Shown here: positions 1-6,021 of the stretch, piece by piece
Position numbering within the stretch: the stretch's first letter is position 1
Layout: each line of letters begins with the position of its first letter
Assembly (NCBI GenBank): GCA_022866185.1
Contig: JALHUG010000083.1
Location: 1-13,209 of the forward strand
Direction: 5' to 3'
Source of the DNA: Dehalococcoidia bacterium
Lineage (GTDB): Bacteria; Chloroflexota; Dehalococcoidia; SM23-28-2
Length of the DNA: 13,209 nucleotides
Notes under the pieces: model-generated
What the model saw: the letters and a program-made list of their open reading frames with translations, nothing else
Told to the model about the DNA's origin: nothing
The model's database searches: none
Position numbers and translations under genes: made by a program

Positions 1-1095
1 ATCCAGAACGATATCCTCAAGGAGTACATTGCCCGCGGCACCTACATCTTCCCGCCGCGACCGTCGATGCGCCTCATCACCGATACGTTCGCCTGGTGCA
101 AGGACAATCTGCCCTCCTGGAACACGATCAGCGTCAGCGGCTACCACATGCGGGAGGCAGGGTCTACTGCCGTGCAGGAGGTGGCCTTCACCCTGGCCGA
201 CGCCATCGCCTATATTCAGGCGGCCCTGGATGCCGGCCTGGCCATCGACAGCTTCGCCCCGCGTGTGTCCTTCTTCTTCGCTTCCTACACCAACCTGCTG
301 GAGGAGGTGGCCAAGTTCCGCGCTGCCCGCCGTCTCTACGCCAAGATCATGCGCGACCGCTTCGGGGCCAAGGACCCCCGCTCGATGATGCTGCGCTTCC
401 ACACCCAGACCGGCGGCGCCACTCTCACGGCGCAGCAGCCGGAGAACAACATCGTTCGCACCGCCCTCCAGGCCCTGGCGGCCGTCCTCGGCGGGACCCA
501 ATCGTTGCACACCAACTCCATGGACGAGGCCCTCTGCCTGCCCAGCGAGAAGGCGGTGCAGATCGCCTTGCGCACTCAGCAGGTCATTGCCTACGAGAGC
601 GGCGCCGCCGACGTGGTCGACCCCCTCGGCGGCTCGTACTACCTGGAGGAGCTCACCGACCGCATCGAAGAGGAGGTCCAGCGCTACCTCGACCGCATCG
701 ATGACATGGGCGGCGCTCTGGCGGCCATCGAGCAGGGCTTCCCCCAGCGCGAGATACAGGAGAACTCCTACCGCATACAGAAGCAGATCGAGGCCGGTCG
801 CCGTACGGTGGTGGGGCTCAACAAGTTCCAGACGGAGGAGCCGCCCCTGGAGGGCAGGTTCCGGGTGGACCCGGCGGTGGCCGAGCGGCAGTTCGAGCGG
901 CTGAGGCAGGTGCGGGCCGGCCGCGACGAGGCCAAGGCGCGGCAGTTGTTAGCCAGGCTGGAGGAGGTGGCCGCCAGCGATCAGAACACCATGCCCATCT
1001 TCATCGAGTGCGTGGAGAACTACCTGACCCTGGGCGAGATCTGCAACGTCCTCCGCCGCGTCTTCGGCGAGCAGAGAGAGTTCATGGTCATCTAG
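1..1095 (+). CDS. mcmA1: Methylmalonyl-CoA mutase catalytic (large) subunit, 5'-truncated by window edge
   Basis: The open frame enters from the left edge and supplies the last 364 residues of the TIM-barrel subunit that rearranges (R)-methylmalonyl-CoA to succinyl-CoA using adenosylcobalamin from a partner subunit. Visible family signatures are ARGTYIFPP near the start, SGYHMREAGST, TQTGGATLTAQQPENN, GGTQSLHTNSMDEAL and VDPLGGSYY. The Arg of ARGTY appears to align with the arginine that contacts the substrate carboxylate in true methylmalonyl-CoA mutases (alignment from memory), which argues against an isobutyryl-CoA mutase. The protein ends after FGEQREFMVI with no B12-binding domain; that domain is encoded separately at 2526-2933. 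It heads an operon with the epimerase, so propionate, odd-chain or branched-chain acyl-CoA metabolism in the cytoplasm is the likely role. The true start lies outside the window. Confidence 0.95.
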   Translation: MQNDILKEYIARGTYIFPPRPSMRLITDTFAWCKDNLPSWNTISVSGYHMREAGSTAVQEVAFTLADAIAYIQAALDAGLAIDSFAPRVSFFFASYTNLLEEVAKFRAARRLYAKIMRDRFGAKDPRSMMLRFHTQTGGATLTAQQPENNIVRTALQALAAVLGGTQSLHTNSMDEALCLPSEKAVQIALRTQQVIAYESGAADVVDPLGGSYYLEELTDRIEEEVQRYLDRIDDMGGALAAIEQGFPQREIQENSYRIQKQIEAGRRTVVGLNKFQTEEPPLEGRFRVDPAVAERQFERLRQVRAGRDEAKARQLLARLEEVAASDQNTMPIFIECVENYLTLGEICNVLRRVFGEQREFMVI

Positions 1096-1110
1096 GTCAA
1101 GGAGAAGAGG

Positions 1111-1569
1111 GTGAGCGATAGGGAAGAGGTCTACTCGCTGCTCCAGGATGCCCACAAGGAGCTTATGGCTGCCATCGATGGCCTCACGCCTGAGCAGATG
1201 GCCATCCCCGTGTTCGCCGACTGGTCGGCGAAGGACATCCTGGCTCACATAGTCTCTTGGGAGGAGTACACCCTGCTCGACTTGCAGCGGGTGGCCAGAG
1301 GCCACATGCCCGCCCTCGCCAGCTTCAAGCAGCGAGACCTGGACAACTGGAACGCCCTGGTGATGAGCCTTCGGCGCGACTTTCCCCTGGATCAGGTCAT
1401 GTACGAGCTGGAGGCTAATCGTAAGGCCACCATCGCTGCCCTGGACGCCCTCCCCGACGAGCGCTTGGCCCAGGGCCGGTTCGCCCGCGTCTGGGCTAGC
1501 ATCACCGCCGGCCATGACCACGAGCACGCCGAGCAGATCCGCCAGTGGCGGCAGAAGGAGGGTGTCTAG
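1111..1569 (+). CDS. DinB/ClbS-like four-helix-bundle protein
   Basis: A 152-residue protein starting at GTG, preceded by AAGGAG at 1099-1104 with 6-nt spacing. Its helical pattern, the TPEQM and DWSAKDILAHIVSWEEY segments in the N-terminal half, and a C-terminal HDHEHAEQI stretch fit the DinB/ClbS/DfsB superfamily, whose members often bind a metal through histidines in these positions. No substrate can be assigned. It lies 15 bp after the mutase subunit and 1 bp before the epimerase GTG, so it is almost certainly cotranscribed with them. A role in protecting or modifying a CoA, thiol or B12 intermediate is possible but only inferred from position. Family assignment is fairly secure; function is unknown. 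Confidence 0.8.
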   Translation: MSDREEVYSLLQDAHKELMAAIDGLTPEQMAIPVFADWSAKDILAHIVSWEEYTLLDLQRVARGHMPALASFKQRDLDNWNALVMSLRRDFPLDQVMYELEANRKATIAALDALPDERLAQGRFARVWASITAGHDHEHAEQIRQWRQKEGV

Positions 1570-1570
1570 G

Positions 1571-1972
1571 GTGATCCACAAGATCCACCACGTGGCCATC
1601 GCCGTCCGCAGCCTGGACGAGGCCCTGCGCTTCTATCGCGACACGCTGGGCCTGCCCGTCCACGAGCAGGCGGTCCGCGAGGACCAAGGCGTGAAGGCCG
1701 CCCTGCTGACCATCGGCGAGAGCGAGATCGAGCTGCTGGAGCCCCTCGGCCCGGACACGCCCATCGGGCGCTTCCTCGAGCGGCGAGGCGAGGGCATCCA
1801 TCACATTTGCTTGCAGACCGGCGACATCGACAAGGAGCTGACAGACCTTAAGGCCAAGGGCGTCGAGCTCATCGACCAGGAGCCGCGGCAGGGGCTGGCG
1901 GGGCGCATCTGCTTCCTCCACCCTCGCTCCACCAAGGGCGTGCTGGTGGAGCTGGCCCAGCCACCGGAGTGA
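1571..1972 (+). CDS. mce: Methylmalonyl-CoA epimerase (VOC family)
   Basis: A 133-residue vicinal-oxygen-chelate protein, the normal length for methylmalonyl-CoA epimerase, which interconverts (S)- and (R)-methylmalonyl-CoA so that the mutase can use carboxylase-derived product. The start is GTG at 1571, giving VIHKIHHVAIAV, with AAGGAGG at 1555-1561 (9-nt spacing). An upstream in-frame extension would overlap the preceding gene and add unlike sequence, so I reject it. The metal-site pattern is visible: KIHHVAIAV near the N-terminus, GEGIHHICLQ in the middle and VLVELAQ at the C-terminus. The start follows the stop of the DinB-like gene by one base, implying translational coupling. The location between the two mutase subunits strongly supports the assignment. 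Confidence 0.93.
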   Translation: MIHKIHHVAIAVRSLDEALRFYRDTLGLPVHEQAVREDQGVKAALLTIGESEIELLEPLGPDTPIGRFLERRGEGIHHICLQTGDIDKELTDLKAKGVELIDQEPRQGLAGRICFLHPRSTKGVLVELAQPPE

Positions 1973-2035
1973 GGCCATGGCACGGTTCGGTCATTCGCCA
2001 GGTGTTCGGCAGGTAGCGAGCGCGGAGGAGAGCCA

Positions 2036-2500
2036 ATGATCGAGGTCGCCAAGACCATCAGCACTACGGCGCCCCCGGCCAAGGTCATGGAGTGGTTCAT
2101 GCACTTCGACAAGCACTACGTCGATGCGTGGCCGGAGGCCCACAAGGAGTACCGCTACATGGCCGAAGGGCTGCCGGGGGTGGGCACCACCTTCTGCTTC
2201 GTGCAGGTGGTCAAGGGGCGCAGAAGGGCGGTCAAGGGGGTCATCACCAAGATAGGGCCGACGGGCTTCGAGTGGAAGATGAAGCCCCTGGCCCTCATGG
2301 GCGGGGGCTATCGCTTCCGGCCGCTGGCCGACGGCGGCACCGAGATCACCCAGACGATTCGCTACGGCCCGACCTGGCCCGTCGTAGGCGGGCTGGTCAC
2401 CTGGATCATGGAGAGGCTTGCCATCCCGCGGAGCACGCTGGCGGAGTTCGTGGAGGAGGAGATGGCCAGGCTCAAGCAAGAGCTGGAGGCAGGCGGGTAG
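2036..2500 (+). CDS. SRPBCC-family (START/Bet v1-like) protein
   Basis: A 154-residue protein with a strong GGAGGAG ribosome site at 2024-2030, 5 nt before ATG. The N-terminal ISTTAPPAKVMEWF, central beta-rich part and long C-terminal amphipathic helix ending EEEMARLKQELEAGG are typical of SRPBCC helix-grip folds, which hold hydrophobic ligands. It could be a ligand-binding or cyclase/dehydrase-like protein; no catalytic residues are diagnostic. It sits between the epimerase and the B12 subunit of the mutase, with a 63-bp gap upstream and 25 bp downstream, so it belongs to the same operon. A connection to acyl-CoA or B12 chemistry is inferred from this position only. Confidence 0.75.
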   Translation: MIEVAKTISTTAPPAKVMEWFMHFDKHYVDAWPEAHKEYRYMAEGLPGVGTTFCFVQVVKGRRRAVKGVITKIGPTGFEWKMKPLALMGGGYRFRPLADGGTEITQTIRYGPTWPVVGGLVTWIMERLAIPRSTLAEFVEEEMARLKQELEAGG

Positions 2501-2525
2501 GGACGATCTGTCGGACAAGGTGGCT

Positions 2526-2933
2526 ATGATTAAAGACAGAGTCAAGGTCATTATTGCCAAGCCCGGCCTGGACGGCCACGACCGCGGCGCCAAGGTGGTG
2601 GCGCGGGCGCTGCGCGACGCTGGGCTGGAGGTGGTCTACACTGGCATCCGCCAGACGCCGGAGATGATCGCCGAGGCGGCCCTCCAGGAGGACGTGGACC
2701 TGGTGGGGCTGTCTATCCTCTCGGGGGCCCACCTGGAGCTCTTCCCCCGCGTGGTGGAGGAGATGAGGAAGCGCGGCCTGGACGACGTTATCCTCCTGGC
2801 TGGCGGCATCATCCCCCAGGAGGATGTCCCTGCCCTCCAGAAGATAGGCTTCCGGGCTATCTTCGGGCCTGGCGCCTCCACCGACGAGATCGTGGCCTGG
2901 GTGCGGGCCAACGTCACCCCTCGCAGCCAGTAG
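2526..2933 (+). CDS. mcmA2: Methylmalonyl-CoA mutase B12-binding (small) subunit
   Basis: A 135-residue stand-alone cobalamin-binding domain that carries adenosylcobalamin to the catalytic subunit at the left edge. The DGHDRG sequence near residue 18 is the D-x-H-x-x-G motif whose His is the lower cobalt ligand. LSILSGAH and LLAGGIIPQED supply the later S-x-L and G-G motifs that cradle the nucleotide tail. Length and end point match the family. I chose ATG at 2526, with AAGG at 2517-2520 as a weak ribosome site; GTG at 2520, two codons upstream, is an alternative. The split into two polypeptides is known from archaea and several bacterial phyla including Chloroflexota. It closes the visible operon; no MeaB-type GTPase gene is present here. 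Confidence 0.95.
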   Translation: MIKDRVKVIIAKPGLDGHDRGAKVVARALRDAGLEVVYTGIRQTPEMIAEAALQEDVDLVGLSILSGAHLELFPRVVEEMRKRGLDDVILLAGGIIPQEDVPALQKIGFRAIFGPGASTDEIVAWVRANVTPRSQ

Positions 2934-3006
2934 GCGAGCAAGATCCCCTTGTCGGCCACCCCCTGGCGGTCGAAGGTCTACGCGCCACCCGAAAGGAATG
3001 TGCTGC

Positions 3007-3714
3007 CTAGCCCAGCCTCCGCCTCCTAGCGTACCAGCCGCCCGCGGCGAGAGTGAGCAGCGCCACAGCCGCCAGGCCGCCGGCCAGGGCGATGTAATTG
3101 GGGCCCGACGAGCCGCCCGACGAACCAGCGGAGTCGACGGCCGAACCCGAGCCGTCCATCTGCATCTCTACCATGCCGCCGACTGAGGGCCGCCCACAGC
3201 AGACCTTGGTCGCGTAGTCATTGGCTCCATCGCAGTCAGCCACGTGGGCGTTGGTAGTGCCAGAGATCGTCGCCAGACAAGCGTAATCAGTGGGGCAACT
3301 GGCACGATACCTACAACTCACCGTTTCGTCCGTCCCAACGGAGAGGCATACCTGTGTCCCGTAGCTGCCGTCCGAGGCGACGTGTGCGTTGTCCGTGCCC
3401 GATAGGGTGAGGACGACGGCGCGGTGGACGCTGCTGCAGTCGGTGCCCAGGCCGGCCACGCCGCCGCAGCACACCACGTTCCCATAGGCAGAACCGCCGG
3501 GCGTGCCAGCATGGGCGTTGGTGGTGGCGGACATGCGGAATACCGCCACCTCGCCCGCGCCGCAGGCGGGCTTGACGCTGCAAGCCAGGCCGCCTGTGGC
3601 CGAAGCAGAGCCGCTGTTGAAGGCCCACGGCGCACCGAGGGCGACGGCCGCCAGGCCGCCAAGAACGGTCAGCACCAGGGCCAAAGCTCCTAATCGTAGC
3701 AATTTCTTCTTCAT
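3007..3714 (-). CDS. Small exported Cys-rich protein with three N-A-H repeats and C-terminal anchor
   Basis: A 235-residue protein with an N-terminal signal sequence (MKKK then a hydrophobic run to about residue 28). The mature part has three degenerate repeats of about 28 residues, near residues 55-84, 100-127 and 146-174. Each follows the plan S-x-T-x-N-A-H-(V/A) followed by Y-x-x-x-V-C-(C/L). Twelve cysteines, two as C-C pairs, suggest disulphides outside the membrane. A Ser/Gly linker (185-204) leads to a membrane segment (about 207-226) and a final RRRR cluster, the layout of a cell-surface anchor, but no LPxTG is present. The GGAG ribosome site is at 3724-3727 with 9-nt spacing. It lies downstream of the repeat adhesin on the same strand and converges with the mutase operon. 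Function is unknown; a surface or binding role is inferred. Confidence 0.85.
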   Translation of the reverse strand: MKKKLLRLGALALVLTVLGGLAAVALGAPWAFNSGSASATGGLACSVKPACGAGEVAVFRMSATTNAHAGTPGGSAYGNVVCCGGVAGLGTDCSSVHRAVVLTLSGTDNAHVASDGSYGTQVCLSVGTDETVSCRYRASCPTDYACLATISGTTNAHVADCDGANDYATKVCCGRPSVGGMVEMQMDGSGSAVDSAGSSGGSSGPNYIALAGGLAAVALLTLAAGGWYARRRRLG

Positions 3715-3910
3715 AGCGTTTTGCTCCAGAAATGCGCAATTTGTTGAGTCATCTTGTTGTCTACTCCCAATCTAAAGTTCCGAACGGAAGCTGGCATTGG
3801 AATCCACCACGCGCGGTTGAATTCTCATCCTTCCGCGCTCCAGAGTACCAGCAAGCTTCCCATGCGGTGCCATGGTGAACTCTTGGCTTACGGTCGCCGC
3901 TGCCCACTCA
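3715..3910. other. Intergenic gap between the two surface-protein genes
   Basis: About 196 bp between the stop of the large repeat protein and the start of the small Cys-rich protein, both on the minus strand. Its G+C is visibly lower than that of its neighbours near 3715-3790. Apart from the ribosome site of the small gene I see no clear terminator hairpin or consensus promoter, so I cannot say whether the two genes are cotranscribed. Confidence 0.5.
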
Positions 3911-5512
3911 CTAGGAGCATGCCGCTGGTTGTACTTGAGAACAGGAGAGCGCTCCAGCCGACGTGGTGCACCAAGTCCACCCCGCGGTAGTATTCTTACT
4001 CTTCAGACAACCAGCCGTGGTAGCAGATCCAACGGTGATCGTCCCGTTGACCTGGAGTTTGTTGTCGGGGTCCGGCGTTCCGATGCCCACGTTGCCGGAG
4101 AAATACGTTTTACCTAGACCAGGTAAAATCTGTAAATTTCTCCCGCAAGCCTCAATAGTGTCCCATGAGTCTGCTACTTCATCTCGTAAATGAAGTCCCC
4201 CATTTATAGGACATACAAAAGTCTCTGTATCATAAACATATGCTCCTGCTCCACCAGTAACATCAAGGCGTGCACCCGGCGTCGTCGTCCCGATGCCGAC
4301 GTTGCCGCCCATAATAGCCATAGTATTGGGTTGCGATACCACTGTGCTAGTTTGATTATCTAGAGCAATGGCTACGGAGTAATCTCCCGCTGCTGTTATT
4401 CCACGTCCCATCGCGGTTGAGTGTGAGCCGCTGGCGGTGTTGCCGGCGCCCCCAGGGACGGTGGCGTACAAGCCGCTGGCGGTGTTGCCGCCGCCCCCGC
4501 CGACGGTGGCGTAGGTGCCGCTGGCGTCGTTCTGGTGGCCCCCGCCGGCGGTCGCCTCGAAGCCGCCGGCGGTGTTGCTGAAGCCCCCGCCGACGGTGGC
4601 TTGGGAGCCGCTGGCGGTGTTGTCGCGGCCCCCCGCGACGGTGGAGATGTAGCCGCAGGCGGTGTTGGTGTAGCCCCCGCCGACGGTGGCCCTGTCGCCG
4701 CTGGCGATGTTGTCGGAGCCCCCGCCGACGGTGGCGTAGGTCGCGTCGGTAAGAACGGCGTTCGCATTCCCTGCCTGGTTGTTGCCGCCCCCTCCCACCG
4801 CGCAGTAGTTGTCGGTGGCGTCGTTGCCCTCGCCCCCGCCCACGGTGGCGTAGCTGGCGCTGGCGTCGTTGCTGGAGCCCCCGCCGACGGTGGCGCCGTA
4901 CCCGCTGGCGATGTTGTACTTGCCCCCGCCGACGGTGGCCCAGTCCATCGTGGCGTCGTTGTCCACGCCCCCGCCGACGGTGGTCTGCCAGGCGCTGGCG
5001 TTGTTGCCGCGGCCCCCCCCGACGGTGGAGTACCACTCGCTCGCGGTGTTGCCATCGCCCCCGCCGACGGCGGCGAGGTAGCCGGCCTTGTTGCTTTGAC
5101 CCCCGCCGACCGTGCCGTAGTCGGCGGTCACGCTGTTGGGGAGCATGAGGTTCCCTCCGCCACCGATGGCAGCCCCCGCCACGCCTGTCGTGACACTGTT
5201 GCCCCTGTAGCCGCCGATGACGTTGGGGCTGGTGGCGTTAGGCTCCAGGCGCAGGGCGCGGCTGCTGTTCACCCGCAGCTCGAGGGCCTCGTCGTCCTTG
5301 GTGTTCACGTAGACGCCGTTGAGGGCGACGCCGTGGCCTTCGAGGTCTCTCCAGAAGTGGCCCACGGGGGAGCGCGGCGGCCACGGCTCGGCGCCCGGCC
5401 CGGCAACCGTCGAGGGGACCGTCAGGGCCAGGAACAACCCCAGGGTCAAGACCGCAGCCACCCCCAGGACCGCGGCCGCCAGAAATAGCCTTCCGCCAAC
5501 GTGAAGCTTCAT
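3911..5512 (-). CDS. Exported repeat protein, trimeric-adhesin/tail-fibre-like
   Basis: A 533-residue protein with an N-terminal signal or anchor segment (about residues 8-33), a linker region, then about fifteen tandem 15-residue repeats (residues 133-365) of the form T-V-G-G-G-x-x-N-x-A-S-x-x-x-A. These resemble the beta-roll head repeats of YadA-type adhesins (Hep_Hag-like), ending in the more classical AMGRGITAAGDYSVAIA. Two NVGIGT modules follow (residues 404 and 474), a motif common in tail-fibre-like stalks, and the C-terminus has several Cys. No outer-membrane beta-barrel anchor follows, as would be needed for a classical type V autotransporter. I chose ATG at 5512: AGGAGAGGGGG at 5521-5531 lies 8 nt upstream and the signal sequence begins immediately. 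An in-frame ATG at 5581 would translate hairpin DNA. It is preceded by a promoter and structured leader. A surface attachment or structural role is inferred. Confidence 0.85.
   Translation of the reverse strand: MKLHVGGRLFLAAAVLGVAAVLTLGLFLALTVPSTVAGPGAEPWPPRSPVGHFWRDLEGHGVALNGVYVNTKDDEALELRVNSSRALRLEPNATSPNVIGGYRGNSVTTGVAGAAIGGGGNLMLPNSVTADYGTVGGGQSNKAGYLAAVGGGDGNTASEWYSTVGGGRGNNASAWQTTVGGGVDNDATMDWATVGGGKYNIASGYGATVGGGSSNDASASYATVGGGEGNDATDNYCAVGGGGNNQAGNANAVLTDATYATVGGGSDNIASGDRATVGGGYTNTACGYISTVAGGRDNTASGSQATVGGGFSNTAGGFEATAGGGHQNDASGTYATVGGGGGNTASGLYATVPGGAGNTASGSHSTAMGRGITAAGDYSVAIALDNQTSTVVSQPNTMAIMGGNVGIGTTTPGARLDVTGGAGAYVYDTETFVCPINGGLHLRDEVADSWDTIEACGRNLQILPGLGKTYFSGNVGIGTPDPDNKLQVNGTITVGSATTAGCLKSKNTTAGWTWCTTSAGALSCSQVQPAACS
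4418..5116 (-). repeat. Tandem 45-bp coding repeats (15-residue V-G-G-G units)
   Basis: About fifteen in-frame 45-bp units encode the repeat domain of the surface protein. On the plus strand they show as recurring cccgccgacggtggcg followed by a variable stretch and gctggcg. Units are degenerate at exposed positions but keep G-G-G, N and A-S/A-T. One unit near residues 238-260 carries an 8-residue insertion (NAVLTDAT region). The spacing is constant because it is set by the protein repeat. Unit number could vary between strains through recombination or slippage. Confidence 0.9.
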
Positions 5513-5697
5513 CGCGAGTACCCCCTCTCCTGGGAAGCTCCGAGCGGGATTGCGTCCCCGCTCACTTGCTCCCCAAAACAAATAGCGGCCGCCCCCGCCT
5601 AAGGCGGGCAGCGACCGCTATCTACTTTCCGGTTGCGCCGAGCCTCGAAGCTCCCGCGCACTTCGCCGCACCCCCGCTCACACGAATCGTGCGAGCG
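5513..5697 (-). promoter_or_regulatory. Structured mRNA leader of the surface-protein gene, candidate attenuator or riboswitch
   Basis: Between the promoter and the start codon lie four hairpins read on the minus strand. H1 is a 10-bp stem pairing 5688-5697 with 5675-5684 and a 3-nt loop. H2 (5634-5660) has two 5-bp stems with a small internal loop. H3 (5582-5621) is terminator-like and listed separately. H4 pairs 5568-5574 with 5532-5538 and 5557-5563 with 5542-5548, and ends one base before the Shine-Dalgarno. The linker between H1 and H2 (5663-5673) can also pair with the 5' arm of H3 (5606-5614) over 9 pairs with a 2-nt bulge, a possible antiterminator. The pairings are read directly; regulation by a ligand or factor is inference. 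I could not match the conserved core of a known riboswitch class. Confidence 0.6.
5575..5621 (-). terminator. Intrinsic terminator-like hairpin inside the leader
   Basis: On the minus strand AUAGCGG...GCCCGCC pairs with GGCGGGG...CCGCUAU: 18 base pairs with a single bulged G and a 3-nt UUA loop. It is followed at once by UUUGUUUU. It stands about 62 nt before the start codon of the surface protein and downstream of its promoter, the arrangement expected of a transcription attenuator. It does not serve an upstream minus-strand gene, because the next gene on that side is divergent. Confidence 0.7.
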
Positions 5698-5702
5698 CAC
5701 AT

Positions 5703-5730
5703 AGTTTACGCCTTACAATTATTTTGTCAA
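5703..5730 (-). promoter_or_regulatory. Sigma-70-type promoter for the surface-protein transcript
   Basis: On the minus strand a perfect TTGACA (-35, 5725-5730) is followed after 16 nt by TAAACT (-10, 5703-5708; 4 of 6 to consensus). The predicted transcription start is near 5696, at the base of leader hairpin H1. The AT-rich spacer stands out from the GC-rich surroundings. Confidence 0.7.
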
Positions 5731-5904
5731 TAGGATCACCATGGAAATCTCAATGAATTTTCAGGGCTGCTGCGGCTAGTCTCCGCCCGCTCCGGGCTCG
5801 CACGCCTCGGAAGCCTACATGGGTGGCTTCCCCCGGAAACATCCCCTACGCCACCGCTAGGGGGCAGCCTAGAGTCGCCAATGTGCCGGATGAGCACCCC
5901 TTCT
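5731..5904. other. GC-rich palindromic intergenic stretch, no gene seen
   Basis: Between the divergent promoters lies DNA with short inverted repeats: GGAAGCC/GGCTTCC around 5809-5831 and CCCCTA/TAGGGG around 5844-5862. On the minus strand the GC-rich hairpins end in CCCTGAAAATTCATTGAG. This loosely resembles the right end and guide-RNA scaffold of IS200/IS605-type elements, but no tnpB-like coding sequence is convincing here. It may be a relic element or unrelated structured DNA. Confidence 0.35.
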
Positions 5905-5932
5905 TTGAAACCTGAGGCCAATGTGCTATGAT
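5905..5932 (+). promoter_or_regulatory. Promoter for the HlyC/CorC-family gene and downstream operon
   Basis: TTGAAA (5905-5910) and TATGAT (5927-5932) are separated by 16 nt, each a 5-of-6 match to consensus. It lies about 90 bp before the ATG at 6022. A 10-bp direct repeat, gccaatgtgc, occurs at 5877-5886 and again inside the spacer at 5917-5926, exactly 40 bp apart, which could be an operator pair. Confidence 0.6.
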
Positions 5933-6021
5933 CACGGTGGGTCGGCGGCCTGGCATCGCCGATTTGTTCTTTCCGCAGGCGGCTGGCAGCGACCCTTGGG
6001 AAAGGGGCTGAACCTCTAGCA

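Noticed and set aside
949..1599. 216-codon minus-strand frame
   Set aside because: It lies antisense across the mutase end and the DinB-like gene, both well supported; a typical high-GC shadow.
3007..3110. LPxTG sorting signal at the C-terminus of the Cys-rich protein
   Set aside because: The hydrophobic helix and RRRR tail are present but no LPxTG-like motif precedes them, so a sortase substrate is not supported.
4418..5116. Regularly spaced repeats resembling a CRISPR array
   Set aside because: The 45-bp period is exactly 15 codons, the units are degenerate in a protein-like way and the frame is open throughout; there are no unique spacers and no cas genes.
4535..5488. 317-codon plus-strand frame rich in Ala, Gly, Val and Pro
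   Set aside because: It is the antisense shadow of the tandem repeats; it has low complexity, no ribosome site, and the minus strand carries a signal peptide and recognisable repeats.
5513..5581. N-terminal extension of the adhesin from ATG at 5581
   Set aside because: It would translate the long hairpin H4, lacks a ribosome site and precedes the signal sequence; ATG 5512 has an ideal site.
5513..5700. c-di-GMP-I (GEMM), T-box or cobalamin riboswitch identity for the leader
   Set aside because: Fragments such as GGGACGCAA look suggestive, but they lie in the loop region of hairpin H4 and the ordered conserved core of these classes is missing.
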